46,790 nucleotides of DNA from RGIG6353 sp964558655 (GTDB lineage: Bacteria; Bacillota; Clostridia; Oscillospirales; SIG627): positions 1-46,790 of the forward strand of contig CAZLEX010000011.1 in NCBI GenBank assembly GCA_964558655.1. Reading direction: 5' to 3'. The notes under the pieces were generated by a model, which was given only the letters and a program-made list of their open reading frames with translations, did no database searches and was not told where the DNA came from. Of the stretch, positions 25,844-33,166 are shown piece by piece. Position 1 is the stretch's first letter. Each line of letters begins with the position of its first letter. Both the position numbers and the translations under genes were made by a program.

Positions 25844-26583
25844 TGTTTTTTCCTTACCTTAAAATAAAATCTCTGTGAAAAATCGGTCAGAGGAGAAGAA
25901 TCGAAATCCGAAAATACGGCTATATCTTCAAAACCGGCAGCCGTCAGACATTCGGTTATATCGGAAAGTTTATACGAACGCTCGCATTGTTCTTCGTAAA
26001 ACCTTCTGTACAGACCTCCCTTTTCCCTTGCGAAAATATTAATATAAAATTTGCAGCGGCGGCTTTTTTTATTGTAGTAATTTTCCCATGTACAAAAAAC
26101 TCCGTCCTCTTCAAGTACGAAAGTATTGTCGCTGTAAAAATTTTCAAATTTTGACGGAGTATTCATATCAAACAAAAAAATACCTCCGGGTACAAGAGCC
26201 GAAGAAACCGACAAAAAAGCACTGAACAAAGTTTTTTTGGTCAAAATATAATTAAAACTGTCAAAACAGGAAACTGCCGCATCGAACAAATGCGGAACCG
26301 AAAACGAAGTCATATCCTGGCAAGTGAAAAACACATCGGCGGATTTTTGCTGTGCTTTATTGTATGCAACGGATAACATTTCGGAAGAGGAGTCGAGTGC
26401 CGTAACTTTATATCCGGATTTTGCAAGTGCTACCGAAATATCACCCGTTCCGCAACCCAAATCAATTACGCTGCACCCGCCGGTCAAATTTCCGTCAAGA
26501 TAAGCGACATACGCCTCATAATCGGCTTCTCCGTTAAGCCTATCGTAAAACTCGGGCAAAACCGTATACTGTTCACCAATCAT
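25840..26583 (-). CDS. class I SAM-dependent methyltransferase
   Basis: This is a 247-residue soluble methyltransferase. Seen: motif I VIDLGCGTGD (about 39-48), an acidic residue ending the next strand (VTALDSSSEML), a CQDMTSF stretch, and a DAAVSCFDSFNYI motif typical of small-molecule methyltransferases. The rest of the fold is regular, and the substrate cannot be read. The frame opens at 26601, but GGGAGG marks the ATG at 26583, which overlaps the deoR-type gene by 11 nt. It overlaps hslO by 4 nt at the other end. Tight coupling in the operon suggests a shared stress or metabolic setting, nothing more specific. Confidence 0.88.
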   Translation of the reverse strand: MIGEQYTVLPEFYDRLNGEADYEAYVAYLDGNLTGGCSVIDLGCGTGDISVALAKSGYKVTALDSSSEMLSVAYNKAQQKSADVFFTCQDMTSFSVPHLFDAAVSCFDSFNYILTKKTLFSAFLSVSSALVPGGIFLFDMNTPSKFENFYSDNTFVLEEDGVFCTWENYYNKKSRRCKFYINIFAREKGGLYRRFYEEQCERSYKLSDITECLTAAGFEDIAVFSDFDSSPLTDFSQRFYFKVRKKQ

Positions 26584-27358
26584 TCTTTTTTCCTCCCGCA
26601 ACTATTATTTGCACACCTGCTTCGTCTGCCATATCGATAATTTTTTGCGGCGGAAGCAAATCGGTAATCATAACGGAAATATCCGACAAAGCCGCAAAAG
26701 TATAGGGCATCGACTTGAGTAATTTTGAAGAATCGATAAGCGCTACGGTTTTTGAAGAATGTCTTACAACCCGTTTTTTTATTTCACATTCGTCGGGATT
26801 TCTTGTAGTAAAAGCACTGTATTCCGAAAAAGCCGTCGGTGCTATGAAAGAGATATCAAATTCGCAGGAGTCGACATATTTATTCGCCTGTATTCCGGAA
26901 ATCGAAAGATCGGTACGGTTAAGTGTACCGCCTATGATACTGATATTTATGTTTTGGCGTTTCAGCAGTTCAAAAGCGACATTGGGACAATTGGTGGTAA
27001 TATCAAACGGTTCGTCGGGCAAAAAAGAGGCCAGACACATAACCGTCGTACCCGCGTCGAAAAAAATCTTACTGCCGAGTGAAACGAAATCTAAAGCCGC
27101 AGTGGCTATTCTCCTCTTTGAGAGAATATTTTCACTCCGCCTTTTATAAAAATTTTCATTTATGCCCGTCATCATAAATCTTACGCTTCTGGCACCGCCG
27201 CGTACTTTGATAACATCGCCTTTTTCCTCAAAATAATCAATGTCACGGCGTATAGTCATACTTGACAAATCGGGAAACTTGGCTTCAAGTTCTTTGAATG
27301 ATGTAAAGGGCTGTGAATTAAGTATTGATTTTATAATTTCGCGTCTTTGTTTATACAT
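26573..27358 (-). CDS. DeoR/GlpR family transcriptional regulator
   Basis: This is a 261-residue regulator. Seen: an N-terminal DeoR helix-turn-helix (about 1-57, SMTIRRDIDYFEEKGDVIKVRGGA with the family's TIRRDL-like recognition helix) and a C-terminal sugar-phosphate-binding (DeoRC) domain with FFDAGTT, TTNCPNVA and GGTLNRTDLS. These proteins usually repress sugar or nucleoside operons and respond to a phosphorylated sugar. It overlaps the GNAT gene by 28 nt and the methyltransferase gene by 11 nt. The operon contains a phosphofructokinase, so a sugar phosphate of glycolysis as effector is plausible. AGGAGAG precedes the ATG. Confidence 0.93.
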   Translation of the reverse strand: MYKQRREIIKSILNSQPFTSFKELEAKFPDLSSMTIRRDIDYFEEKGDVIKVRGGARSVRFMMTGINENFYKRRSENILSKRRIATAALDFVSLGSKIFFDAGTTVMCLASFLPDEPFDITTNCPNVAFELLKRQNINISIIGGTLNRTDLSISGIQANKYVDSCEFDISFIAPTAFSEYSAFTTRNPDECEIKKRVVRHSSKTVALIDSSKLLKSMPYTFAALSDISVMITDLLPPQKIIDMADEAGVQIIVAGGKKNDW

Positions 27359-27825
27359 TTCATCTCTCCTATCGGAGCTTTCTTCATCGGAGTATAAGTG
27401 ACTCCGTTTTCACACCGTCTTTTTCCAGTGGGAACAAAACCGTAATGGGTATAAATCGGGACGGCAAAATCCGTAGAATTGACCGTAATCGGTTTTGCCG
27501 TATCAACCGTTCTTAAAAATCTCTCAAAAAGTCGTCGTCCGACACCTCTTCCGACATATCTTTCATCGGCAAAATACAGTAAAATATGATTTTTTCCTTT
27601 ACGGGCAATTACACCGCAAAGTTTATTTCCGTCAAAACAGCCGTAAATAACAATACTGCCGTCATATGTATTCATGGAAAGAGAAAGAGCAGAGGTCACA
27701 TCTCTGAAAAACTCAATTCCCTCCTCCGTATATGTAGGCAAAACATACCTGTAAAATGTGCGAAACATCATGCGGGAAGCTTCTTCAAAATCTTCGTCTT
27801 TTAAAACACGGGTAGTATATGTCAT
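27331..27825 (-). CDS. GNAT family N-acetyltransferase
   Basis: This is a 164-residue acetyl-CoA-dependent acetyltransferase. Seen: the N-terminal RVLKDEDFEEASRMMFRTF helix, central strand KNHILLYFADERYVGRGVGRRLFERF containing the acetyl-CoA pyrophosphate loop R-G-V-G-R-R, and the typical C-terminal AVPIYTHYGFVPTGK. Substrate unknown. AGGAG precedes the ATG, and its 3' end overlaps the DeoR gene by 28 nt, an unusually long overlap for this window but with both frames intact. Confidence 0.9.
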   Translation of the reverse strand: MTYTTRVLKDEDFEEASRMMFRTFYRYVLPTYTEEGIEFFRDVTSALSLSMNTYDGSIVIYGCFDGNKLCGVIARKGKNHILLYFADERYVGRGVGRRLFERFLRTVDTAKPITVNSTDFAVPIYTHYGFVPTGKRRCENGVTYTPMKKAPIGEMKCINKDAKL

Positions 27826-27835
27826 AATACTCCTT

Positions 27836-28315
27836 TTATGCTTTATTAAATCTTTTTCTCCGCCTTATAAAGTGATAAAACACACAGAACAGGAGGCAGG
27901 AAACAATTATCGCCGAAAAATCAATCCAAACATCGACAACCGCCGATGCACGCCCGTAAGAAAAGAGCTGGAGCGTCTCGTCAAAAAGTGCCGTTATAAG
28001 TCCTGCCAAAAAAACTCCGGTTATAAAATCCGAATTTTTTTTAGGCCGAAAAAAGCGTGAAAGTGACAAAAGTATTCCGTATATAAAATATTCAATAAAA
28101 TGTGCGCTTTTTCTTACAAGTTTTTGAGGCAATTCAAAATCCGGTTTAACTTTTCTCACGGTTTCTTCTATAACCTGAGAAACACCTCTGCTCTGCTTGC
28201 CGGATTCTTCGGCGGGTTTAAGCGAATTGGAAAAAATAAAAGCACACCAAAAAACAGTACAAAGTATCCAGACGGTATGCCAAAACACCTTCTTTTTTAA
28301 AAAATCCGTTCTCAT
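27836..28315 (-). CDS. VanZ-like membrane protein
   Basis: This is a 159-residue integral membrane protein of the VanZ-like family. Seen: an N-terminal helix ending in FIFSNSLKPAEES, the conserved KSAHFIEYFIYGILL motif, and LFDETLQLFSYGRASAVVDVWIDFSAI, all family hallmarks, with a basic C-terminal tail. VanZ itself gives low-level teicoplanin resistance by an unclear route; most relatives are uncharacterised. There is no vanA/B cluster here, so resistance should not be assumed. It overlaps the upstream S-component gene by 4 nt (ATGA). Confidence 0.9.
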   Translation of the reverse strand: MRTDFLKKKVFWHTVWILCTVFWCAFIFSNSLKPAEESGKQSRGVSQVIEETVRKVKPDFELPQKLVRKSAHFIEYFIYGILLSLSRFFRPKKNSDFITGVFLAGLITALFDETLQLFSYGRASAVVDVWIDFSAIIVSCLLFCVFYHFIRRRKRFNKA

Positions 28316-28902
28316 CTTGTTATCTTTCCGGATTTAATCACAGGCGAAATCCTTTTATACAAAAACAAAGCCAAAAGCATATTAAGTGCACATTTAAGTA
28401 TTGTAAAAGGAAAATTAAAAATTAAAATTATTTCTGTTTTGGTATCAACAAAAGGCAGTATAGACGATGCCATAGACACAACGGCGTCAAAGCCCATACT
28501 TCCGAAATAAAAAGGATAAATTATAAAATAGTTTGTAAACAAAGAAATAAAAGCGGTTGTGAGAGTTCCGACGCTCATACCTATAACAGCACTTTTTTTA
28601 GTCTTGTTCGCTTTATAAATACACCCCGACACAAAGACAAAAACAGCCGACAAAATAAAATTGGAAAGTTCTCCCGCATAAAAAGTATCGGACTGTATAT
28701 TAATCAAAACTTTTATAAACGAGACCGCAACCCCCCATAAAGGTCCCAAAGAAAACGAAGTAAGCAATGCCGGCAAATCCGAAAATTCGATTTTCAAATA
28801 AGGCGGTGCAAAAGGTACGGAAAAGCTCAAAAACATGAGCAATGCCGACATAGCCGAAAATATGGCCGTAACGGTAATTTTTCTTATATGATCTCTTTTC
28901 AT
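28312..28902 (-). CDS. ECF transporter S-component (RibU-like)
   Basis: This is a 196-residue, six-helix substrate-binding subunit of an energy-coupling factor transporter. Seen: an N-terminal VTAIFSAMSALLMFLSFSVPFAPPYLKIEFSDLP segment that resembles the RibU (riboflavin) group, GPLWGVAVSFIKVLIN, and FNFPFTILKCALN. It must share an EcfAAT module encoded elsewhere. Riboflavin is the best guess, but I see no FMN riboswitch in the roughly 100-nt leader. It is the first gene of a seven-gene operon, with CGGAGGG before the ATG. Confidence 0.85.
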   Translation of the reverse strand: MKRDHIRKITVTAIFSAMSALLMFLSFSVPFAPPYLKIEFSDLPALLTSFSLGPLWGVAVSFIKVLINIQSDTFYAGELSNFILSAVFVFVSGCIYKANKTKKSAVIGMSVGTLTTAFISLFTNYFIIYPFYFGSMGFDAVVSMASSILPFVDTKTEIILIFNFPFTILKCALNMLLALFLYKRISPVIKSGKITR

Positions 28903-28982
28903 TAGCCCTCCGAAACGAGACAGATTTATTTTATTCGTGCTTATGCAACTGTAAAAAACAATACTGTACCCAAAAAGATTTT

Positions 28983-29012
28983 CCTATATAATCCTATATA
29001 ATCCTATATAAT
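28983..29012 (-). repeat. three perfect 10-bp tandem repeats at a transcription start
   Basis: CCTATATAAT occurs three times head-to-tail (28983-28992, 28993-29002, 29003-29012). The last copy runs into the -10 element of the operon promoter, and the first two cover the predicted start site and early transcript. The 10-bp period keeps copies on one face of the helix. A regulator array or slippage-prone variable tract are both possible. Confidence 0.75.
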
Positions 29013-29039
29013 TATATTGATTTAAGTGATAAATGTCAA
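29011..29039 (-). promoter_or_regulatory. consensus promoter of the seven-gene operon
   Basis: TTGACA (29034-29039), 17 bp, TATAAT (29011-29016) on the minus strand. Both hexamers are perfect. Leader of about 100 nt to the S-component ATG. Confidence 0.85.
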
Positions 29040-29084
29040 TACAAAAGCAAAAAATGACCTGCAAAAAAGAGTTTTTATTAAAGC

Positions 29085-29132
29085 AAAAACAGAAAACCCT
29101 GTCCGAAAAATTTTCAGACAGGGTTTCTGTTT
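29085..29132 (-). terminator. terminator after the sortase-LCP-small protein unit
   Basis: Arms 29085-29103 and 29117-29132 pair through a CCCTGTC/GACAGGG core of about 15 bp with a one-base bulge. The minus-strand transcript ends in TTTTT after the stem. It insulates the surface cassette from the S-component operon promoter, which lies directly downstream. Confidence 0.8.
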
Positions 29133-29153
29133 CGCAAAATTCATTTTTGCACT

Positions 29154-29321
29154 TTAAGAGCAAATTTCCTCTATAAATTCACAAGCCGATTTTACCGCAT
29201 TGCCGATCCGTTTTTTTGCATCGGGCTTAGACTTCATCTTGGCGGAAACGACCGCCCAAGCAGTTCCTCCGATTAAAACGCCTATGGCAAGACCTTCAGC
29301 CATTTTGATTGTGCTCTTCAT
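29154..29321 (-). CDS. small YtxH-like membrane protein, 55 residues
   Basis: This short gene was found by reading the gap after the LCP gene. It encodes 55 residues: MKSTIKMAEGLAIGVLIGG, a single hydrophobic segment (about 8-26), then a basic region (KMKSKPDAKKR) and an amphipathic helix ending FIEEICS. The layout of one membrane segment followed by a charged helix resembles YtxH-type proteins. GGGAGTGAAG is correctly spaced ahead of the ATG at 29321, and a strong terminator follows its stop. It lies 66 nt after the LCP gene, so it is probably the last gene of the cell-surface unit. Function unknown. Confidence 0.75.
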   Translation of the reverse strand: MKSTIKMAEGLAIGVLIGGTAWAVVSAKMKSKPDAKKRIGNAVKSACEFIEEICS

Positions 29322-29387
29322 TATCTTCACTCCCTTTTTGTTTTCTCATTTCTATTATTCTAAAAAGGCAGGAAAAGTATTCAGTAT

Positions 29388-30434
29388 TTACTCAACTTCT
29401 TCATAGAAAATATCGAGCATCATTTCGTACAAAAAAGTTTCGTCAAGCGTATAAACGATCTGATTGTCGACAAGTTGTTCTTCGCCTTTCAGCGTTATAA
29501 AATCGGTATCTATTTCCATATTCAGCAATTCGCTTGCCAGCCAAACACATTCATCGACCGACAAATCCGTCACGGAACAGTCATTTATCTTGTTGAGAAT
29601 ATCAACAACAAGAAGAGGATTTGACAAAAGAGCTTTTTTGGCAGCCGTAATAAAACTTTTTAAATAAGTGCTTTGTCTCGCACGGCGTTCGGAATCGTTT
29701 GCACCGTATCGGTGTACTATGAATTTTCTGGCATAATTTCCTTTAAGCAAAACCGTGTCGCCTATTTTTGCACTGCTCGGCAAAAATTGCAGATTTTCCT
29801 CTGTTGCGGTAACCGGCACGCCGCCTATTGCATCGTTTACGGTCGGAATTGCCTGCATATTCATGGAAAACCAAGCATGAACAGGTAAGCCGTACAGCAA
29901 GTCAGAAACAGCGTTTGCCGTTATTTCGCAGCTTTTCTTTTCGCCGTCTCCGTAAGCATAAGACAGAGCTATTTGAAGTTCTTTCGAGCCGAGTGAATTT
30001 CCCCAATAATCAAACAGTTCGACACTGCAAAGCGTATCACGGGGGATTGAAATTATCTTTACGCTGTTTTTCTCCGTATTTACGCAGGCAAGTAACAGTA
30101 CATCTGCCTGACCTCCGTTTCCGAAAAATTCGTTTTTCTTGACCTCGTCCTCATTATCCGTGCCTATAAACAGTAAATTAATCACCGTTTCGTCATATTT
30201 ATATTTTTTTCCGTTGTAGCGTACCGAATAATCTGTTCCGGAATTATCGTCTTCGGTTTCATCGGCATATTGCGGAAGCGTTGACAGCGTGGGAATTTTA
30301 TTATTTTTCATAAGGCTCTTCTTACCGGTATAACGCATAATTCCGTAAGATGCAAACAATATCAAAATTACTGACAAAATACAAAAAAGTGTTATAAATA
30401 AAACTTTTTTCTTTCTTGAGTTATTCTTCAACAT
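29388..30434 (-). CDS. LytR-CpsA-Psr (LCP) family glycopolymer ligase
   Basis: This is a 348-residue membrane-anchored enzyme of the LCP family, which attaches wall teichoic acid or other glycopolymers to peptidoglycan outside the cell. Seen: one N-terminal membrane helix (about 10-33), a linker, then the LCP domain with ADVLLLACVNTEKNSVKIISIPRDT, DAIGGVPV and the arginine-rich RYGANDSERRARQSTYLKSF segment that binds the lipid pyrophosphate. It overlaps the sortase gene by 14 nt. The pairing with a sortase points to joint work on the cell wall. Confidence 0.94.
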   Translation of the reverse strand: MLKNNSRKKKVLFITLFCILSVILILFASYGIMRYTGKKSLMKNNKIPTLSTLPQYADETEDDNSGTDYSVRYNGKKYKYDETVINLLFIGTDNEDEVKKNEFFGNGGQADVLLLACVNTEKNSVKIISIPRDTLCSVELFDYWGNSLGSKELQIALSYAYGDGEKKSCEITANAVSDLLYGLPVHAWFSMNMQAIPTVNDAIGGVPVTATEENLQFLPSSAKIGDTVLLKGNYARKFIVHRYGANDSERRARQSTYLKSFITAAKKALLSNPLLVVDILNKINDCSVTDLSVDECVWLASELLNMEIDTDFITLKGEEQLVDNQIVYTLDETFLYEMMLDIFYEEVE

Positions 30435-31185
30435 TTATCAATTTTCCTATTACAAGAAATCTTTTGTTTGAATTCCCTTTGAGGCAAGTCGAAAGAGTAA
30501 CGAGTTTGTCATGTGCGGCATCAAAAGACACATTTTCGAGGGTGCTTGCACGAAAATCGACAATAGAAAAAACATCGTCGAAAAATCTCTGCATTTCACT
30601 TTCTTGGGTAAAATCGTACGCGAAAAGCAGATGCTCCTCTCCGAACGGCACAGCCGCTATTATTTCATATGTCATTATTTTTTTCGGTGTGTAAATATAA
30701 AAAAATCTGTTTTGATCGAAGAAATCAGCCTGTGCGAAATTCTGCAATGCGGCAAACATATCACCGGCATACATTCTGTGACCGTATATTAAAGTGTTCG
30801 GATCCGAAAAATCTTTTTTATTATAAGTCTCGGTATATATACTCCCTGCTCTGTATTCTTTCTTGTCCCATGTATGATTTAAATAATATTCGTTATTTTC
30901 GTTCTGCAATATCGGATAATCCACATTGGTTCCGGGAATTGTTATCCATGCGTACACATCTGTGTTTGTCTTCCAAAGTTCTTCAAAGTCAATCGGTATG
31001 TCAACCGGAGCTTCTACCGTCTCGCTCACGGACTGTTCGTTTTCCGAATCGAGCAAAGCACCGTTGTTTTTTCGCGGTATATTCACGGTATTTTTTTTGA
31101 AAAATGTTTGAAAAATGAAAAACAGACTTATTATTGCCGTCACAGAAGAAATTATTATTACCGTTAAATAAATTTTTTTATTCAC
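30421..31185 (-). CDS. srtB: class B sortase
   Basis: This is a 254-residue membrane-bound transpeptidase that joins surface proteins to peptidoglycan. Seen: one N-terminal membrane helix (about 5-28), catalytic His136 in IYGHRM, Cys234 in TLSTC and Arg242 in NSNKRFLVIG, the class B order and spacing. The open frame begins at GTG 31212 inside a terminator stem; GGGAGA points instead to the GTG at 31185. Directly upstream is a secreted protein with an SPPTG sorting signal, matching the (S/P)PxTG motif known for C. difficile SrtB, so it is the probable substrate. It is followed by the LCP gene with a 14-nt overlap. Confidence 0.94.
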   Translation of the reverse strand: MNKKIYLTVIIISSVTAIISLFFIFQTFFKKNTVNIPRKNNGALLDSENEQSVSETVEAPVDIPIDFEELWKTNTDVYAWITIPGTNVDYPILQNENNEYYLNHTWDKKEYRAGSIYTETYNKKDFSDPNTLIYGHRMYAGDMFAALQNFAQADFFDQNRFFYIYTPKKIMTYEIIAAVPFGEEHLLFAYDFTQESEMQRFFDDVFSIVDFRASTLENVSFDAAHDKLVTLSTCLKGNSNKRFLVIGKLINVEE

Positions 31186-31202
31186 ATTAAATCTCCCGCA
31201 AA

Positions 31203-31232
31203 AAAACCTCACGGTCTGACCGTGAGGTTTTT
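31203..31232 (-). terminator. terminator between surface protein and sortase
   Basis: A perfect 13-bp stem AAAACCTCACGGT (31203-31215) / ACCGTGAGGTTTT with a CTG loop, then seven T on the minus strand. It ends 17 nt before the sortase start codon and 3 nt after the substrate gene, so sortase expression must come from read-through. Confidence 0.88.
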
Positions 31233-31235
31233 GAC

Positions 31236-31946
31236 TTAATTATGTGCCAAATACTTTTTTGATGCCCACGCCAGAGCAAAAATCGAAACGGTTAACACCC
31301 CTGCGAACACAAACAAATTGTTTGTGTCTCCCGTAGGAGGAGATACGGGTGCTTTATCGAACAAAACCGCCCAGCTTGCGTCAAGCTCTTCGAAAGTTAA
31401 AGTTATGGAAATATATCCGTCATAAGCGTAAAATCCACTATGCTTTGTCCACTTACCGTCTTCGTACTTCATAAGCGTAACTTTGCTGTCTTCCGAAAAT
31501 GTCGGACTGTAAACATTAACGGTAAATTTACCCCCTTTAACATTAACCGTCCTGCTGTTCCGTTCGGTATACGAACCGCTGTCATTTAAAACATAATCGG
31601 ATAAAGTTAAATTCGAGCCGTTAAACTTAACCGTTTTAACAAATGAAAAAAGCTGAACCAACTTAAATCCGTCATATTCACTTCCGATAACGGAAGAAAT
31701 CTTGCTGTCATCGGAAAGCCGGAGACCGATATTGTACAAATCAGTACCTTCAGATGCCTCGTAAACATGAAGAATTTGCAAATAATCTTGTGAATATTCG
31801 CCCGGTATTTCAACACTTGTGCCGTCGACTTCAACAGTCAGAGAACCTATCTTAGCCGCAGTTGTGGGGCTCGGAGCGGCGTACGCGAAAACAAGCAGTG
31901 TCGAAAGCATTAAAGACAGAACAACGATTGCCGTAATTTTTTTCAT
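31236..31946 (-). CDS. secreted wall-anchored protein with SPPTG sorting signal
   Basis: This is a 236-residue exported protein. Seen: a Sec signal peptide (about 1-24, ending AYAAP), a beta-rich middle of about 175 residues with no recognised domain, then SPPTGD (202-207), a hydrophobic segment (about 210-228) and a positive KK tail. That is the classic order of a sortase substrate, and the motif fits the (S/P)PxTG set used by clostridial class B sortases. Context agrees, since the sortase gene follows. The frame opens at GTG 31952; AAGGAG marks the ATG at 31946. The middle region is unknown: adhesin, pilus-like or sensor roles are all open. Confidence 0.85.
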   Translation of the reverse strand: MKKITAIVVLSLMLSTLLVFAYAAPSPTTAAKIGSLTVEVDGTSVEIPGEYSQDYLQILHVYEASEGTDLYNIGLRLSDDSKISSVIGSEYDGFKLVQLFSFVKTVKFNGSNLTLSDYVLNDSGSYTERNSRTVNVKGGKFTVNVYSPTFSEDSKVTLMKYEDGKWTKHSGFYAYDGYISITLTFEELDASWAVLFDKAPVSPPTGDTNNLFVFAGVLTVSIFALAWASKKYLAHN

Positions 31947-32053
31947 AAACACACTCTCCTTAAGTTAAATTTTGCTTCAACCAAATTTATTTTTATTTTT
32001 AATAAACGCATTTAAAAGCAAACAAACAGCCGTATAAAGACATTCAATTTCAG

Positions 32054-33100
32054 TCAATCAACCGAAAAATGTTTTTTTACAAACGCAATTGCCTTTATCC
32101 AATCCTCACGGCTTAAATAATGAAGTCCGTCACGCAAATGATATCCTACCGTCCCCTCATGATATACATCGCCGGGTTTGGGATATCTGTCTTCACAGAC
32201 AAAACCTTTTCTGTCGTTCTTTTCGTATACCTCACTTACTGCGACGCAAGTAAGCATCTCGGAAACGGGATCCGACCACAAATCATCTGCGGCACTCGCA
32301 ATATAAACATAACGCGGAGCAACACAAGCCGTCAAATAGTGCTGATCAAAAGGCATTTCGTATTCATTGCCGACATATTTCAGATAGTTTTCGCAAAACC
32401 AATACGGAAATGCTTTGCATATAATTTCAAGATTTTCTCCCTGCTTACCGCGAGTCAAAGCCGCTCCGCTGCAACCGGAATTGTTTGAAAAGACACACTG
32501 AAAACGCTCATCTGTTGCCGCTGCCAGCAAAGCCGTTTTCCCGAGTCTTGAGTGACCGCACACTATACTGCAGTTCATATCGAGTACAGGTTGTGTTTCG
32601 GCATAGTCCATTACACGCTGTGCCGCCCATGCCCACAAAGCAATTTTTCCGGGTGAATTTTTTTCACGCAATCCGTCCTTGTAAAACACTTTGGCAAGAC
32701 CGTCCGAAAAATCTGCGTTGTCCTTTGTTACATCTTCGTAACAAAACGAAAGCACGGCAAATCCCTCATCGATAATTTCTTCTGTCGGAATATACCTGTC
32801 GGGAACAAGATCTCTAAAATTGATACATACAAAAAAGGGACATTTTTTTCTGCTTTTGGGAATCGACACATAAAAAGGAAAAGAAAATTCCGTACCGTTC
32901 AATTGCAAGACGGCAACAACTTTTTTTGAAATCGCTTTACCGGCACAAAAATTCGGAATAAAATCTTCCGTTTCGTCAAAAGTCATTTGAAACGGTATCT
33001 GAGGCACACGGCCGTATTCTTCTTCACACAAAATATCAATCATTTCTTCGCGTGACTTATACGGCGGAAGCATCCTTCTTTTAATTTCCTCGTTCAGCAT
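32054..33100 (-). CDS. CE15-like alpha/beta-hydrolase (glucuronoyl esterase type)
   Basis: This is a 348-residue alpha/beta-hydrolase. Seen: nucleophile elbow GHSRLGKTALLAA with Ser184, preceded by ALWAWAAQRVMDYAE, followed by NNSGCSGAAL, the YLTACVAPRYVYIASA strand, and GYHLRDGLHYLSREDW containing the candidate catalytic His (321 or 327). These are marks of the CE15 group, where the elbow is usually GCSRxGK; His replaces Cys here, as in a related bacterial clade. CE15 enzymes cleave ester links between glucuronic acid and lignin or other alcohols. There is no signal peptide, so it should act inside the cell. Single gene with its own promoter. The substrate is uncertain. Confidence 0.82.
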   Translation of the reverse strand: MLNEEIKRRMLPPYKSREEMIDILCEEEYGRVPQIPFQMTFDETEDFIPNFCAGKAISKKVVAVLQLNGTEFSFPFYVSIPKSRKKCPFFVCINFRDLVPDRYIPTEEIIDEGFAVLSFCYEDVTKDNADFSDGLAKVFYKDGLREKNSPGKIALWAWAAQRVMDYAETQPVLDMNCSIVCGHSRLGKTALLAAATDERFQCVFSNNSGCSGAALTRGKQGENLEIICKAFPYWFCENYLKYVGNEYEMPFDQHYLTACVAPRYVYIASAADDLWSDPVSEMLTCVAVSEVYEKNDRKGFVCEDRYPKPGDVYHEGTVGYHLRDGLHYLSREDWIKAIAFVKKHFSVD

Positions 33101-33133
33101 ACCGAATCCTCTTTCATTGTATCTGCAAATTCG

Positions 33134-33162
33134 ATTATAGCATATAAATTTACATAAGTCAA
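33134..33162 (-). promoter_or_regulatory. promoter of CE15-like gene
   Basis: TTGACT, 17 bp, TATAAT on the minus strand, just downstream of the argH stop, so the esterase is not dependent on the arginine operon. Confidence 0.78.
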
Positions 33163-33166
33163 GATT

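Noticed and set aside
27331..27358. 28-nt GNAT/DeoR overlap as a frameshift or fusion
   Set aside because: Both proteins are complete with their own domains, start codons and a good ribosome binding site, so this is a true overlap.
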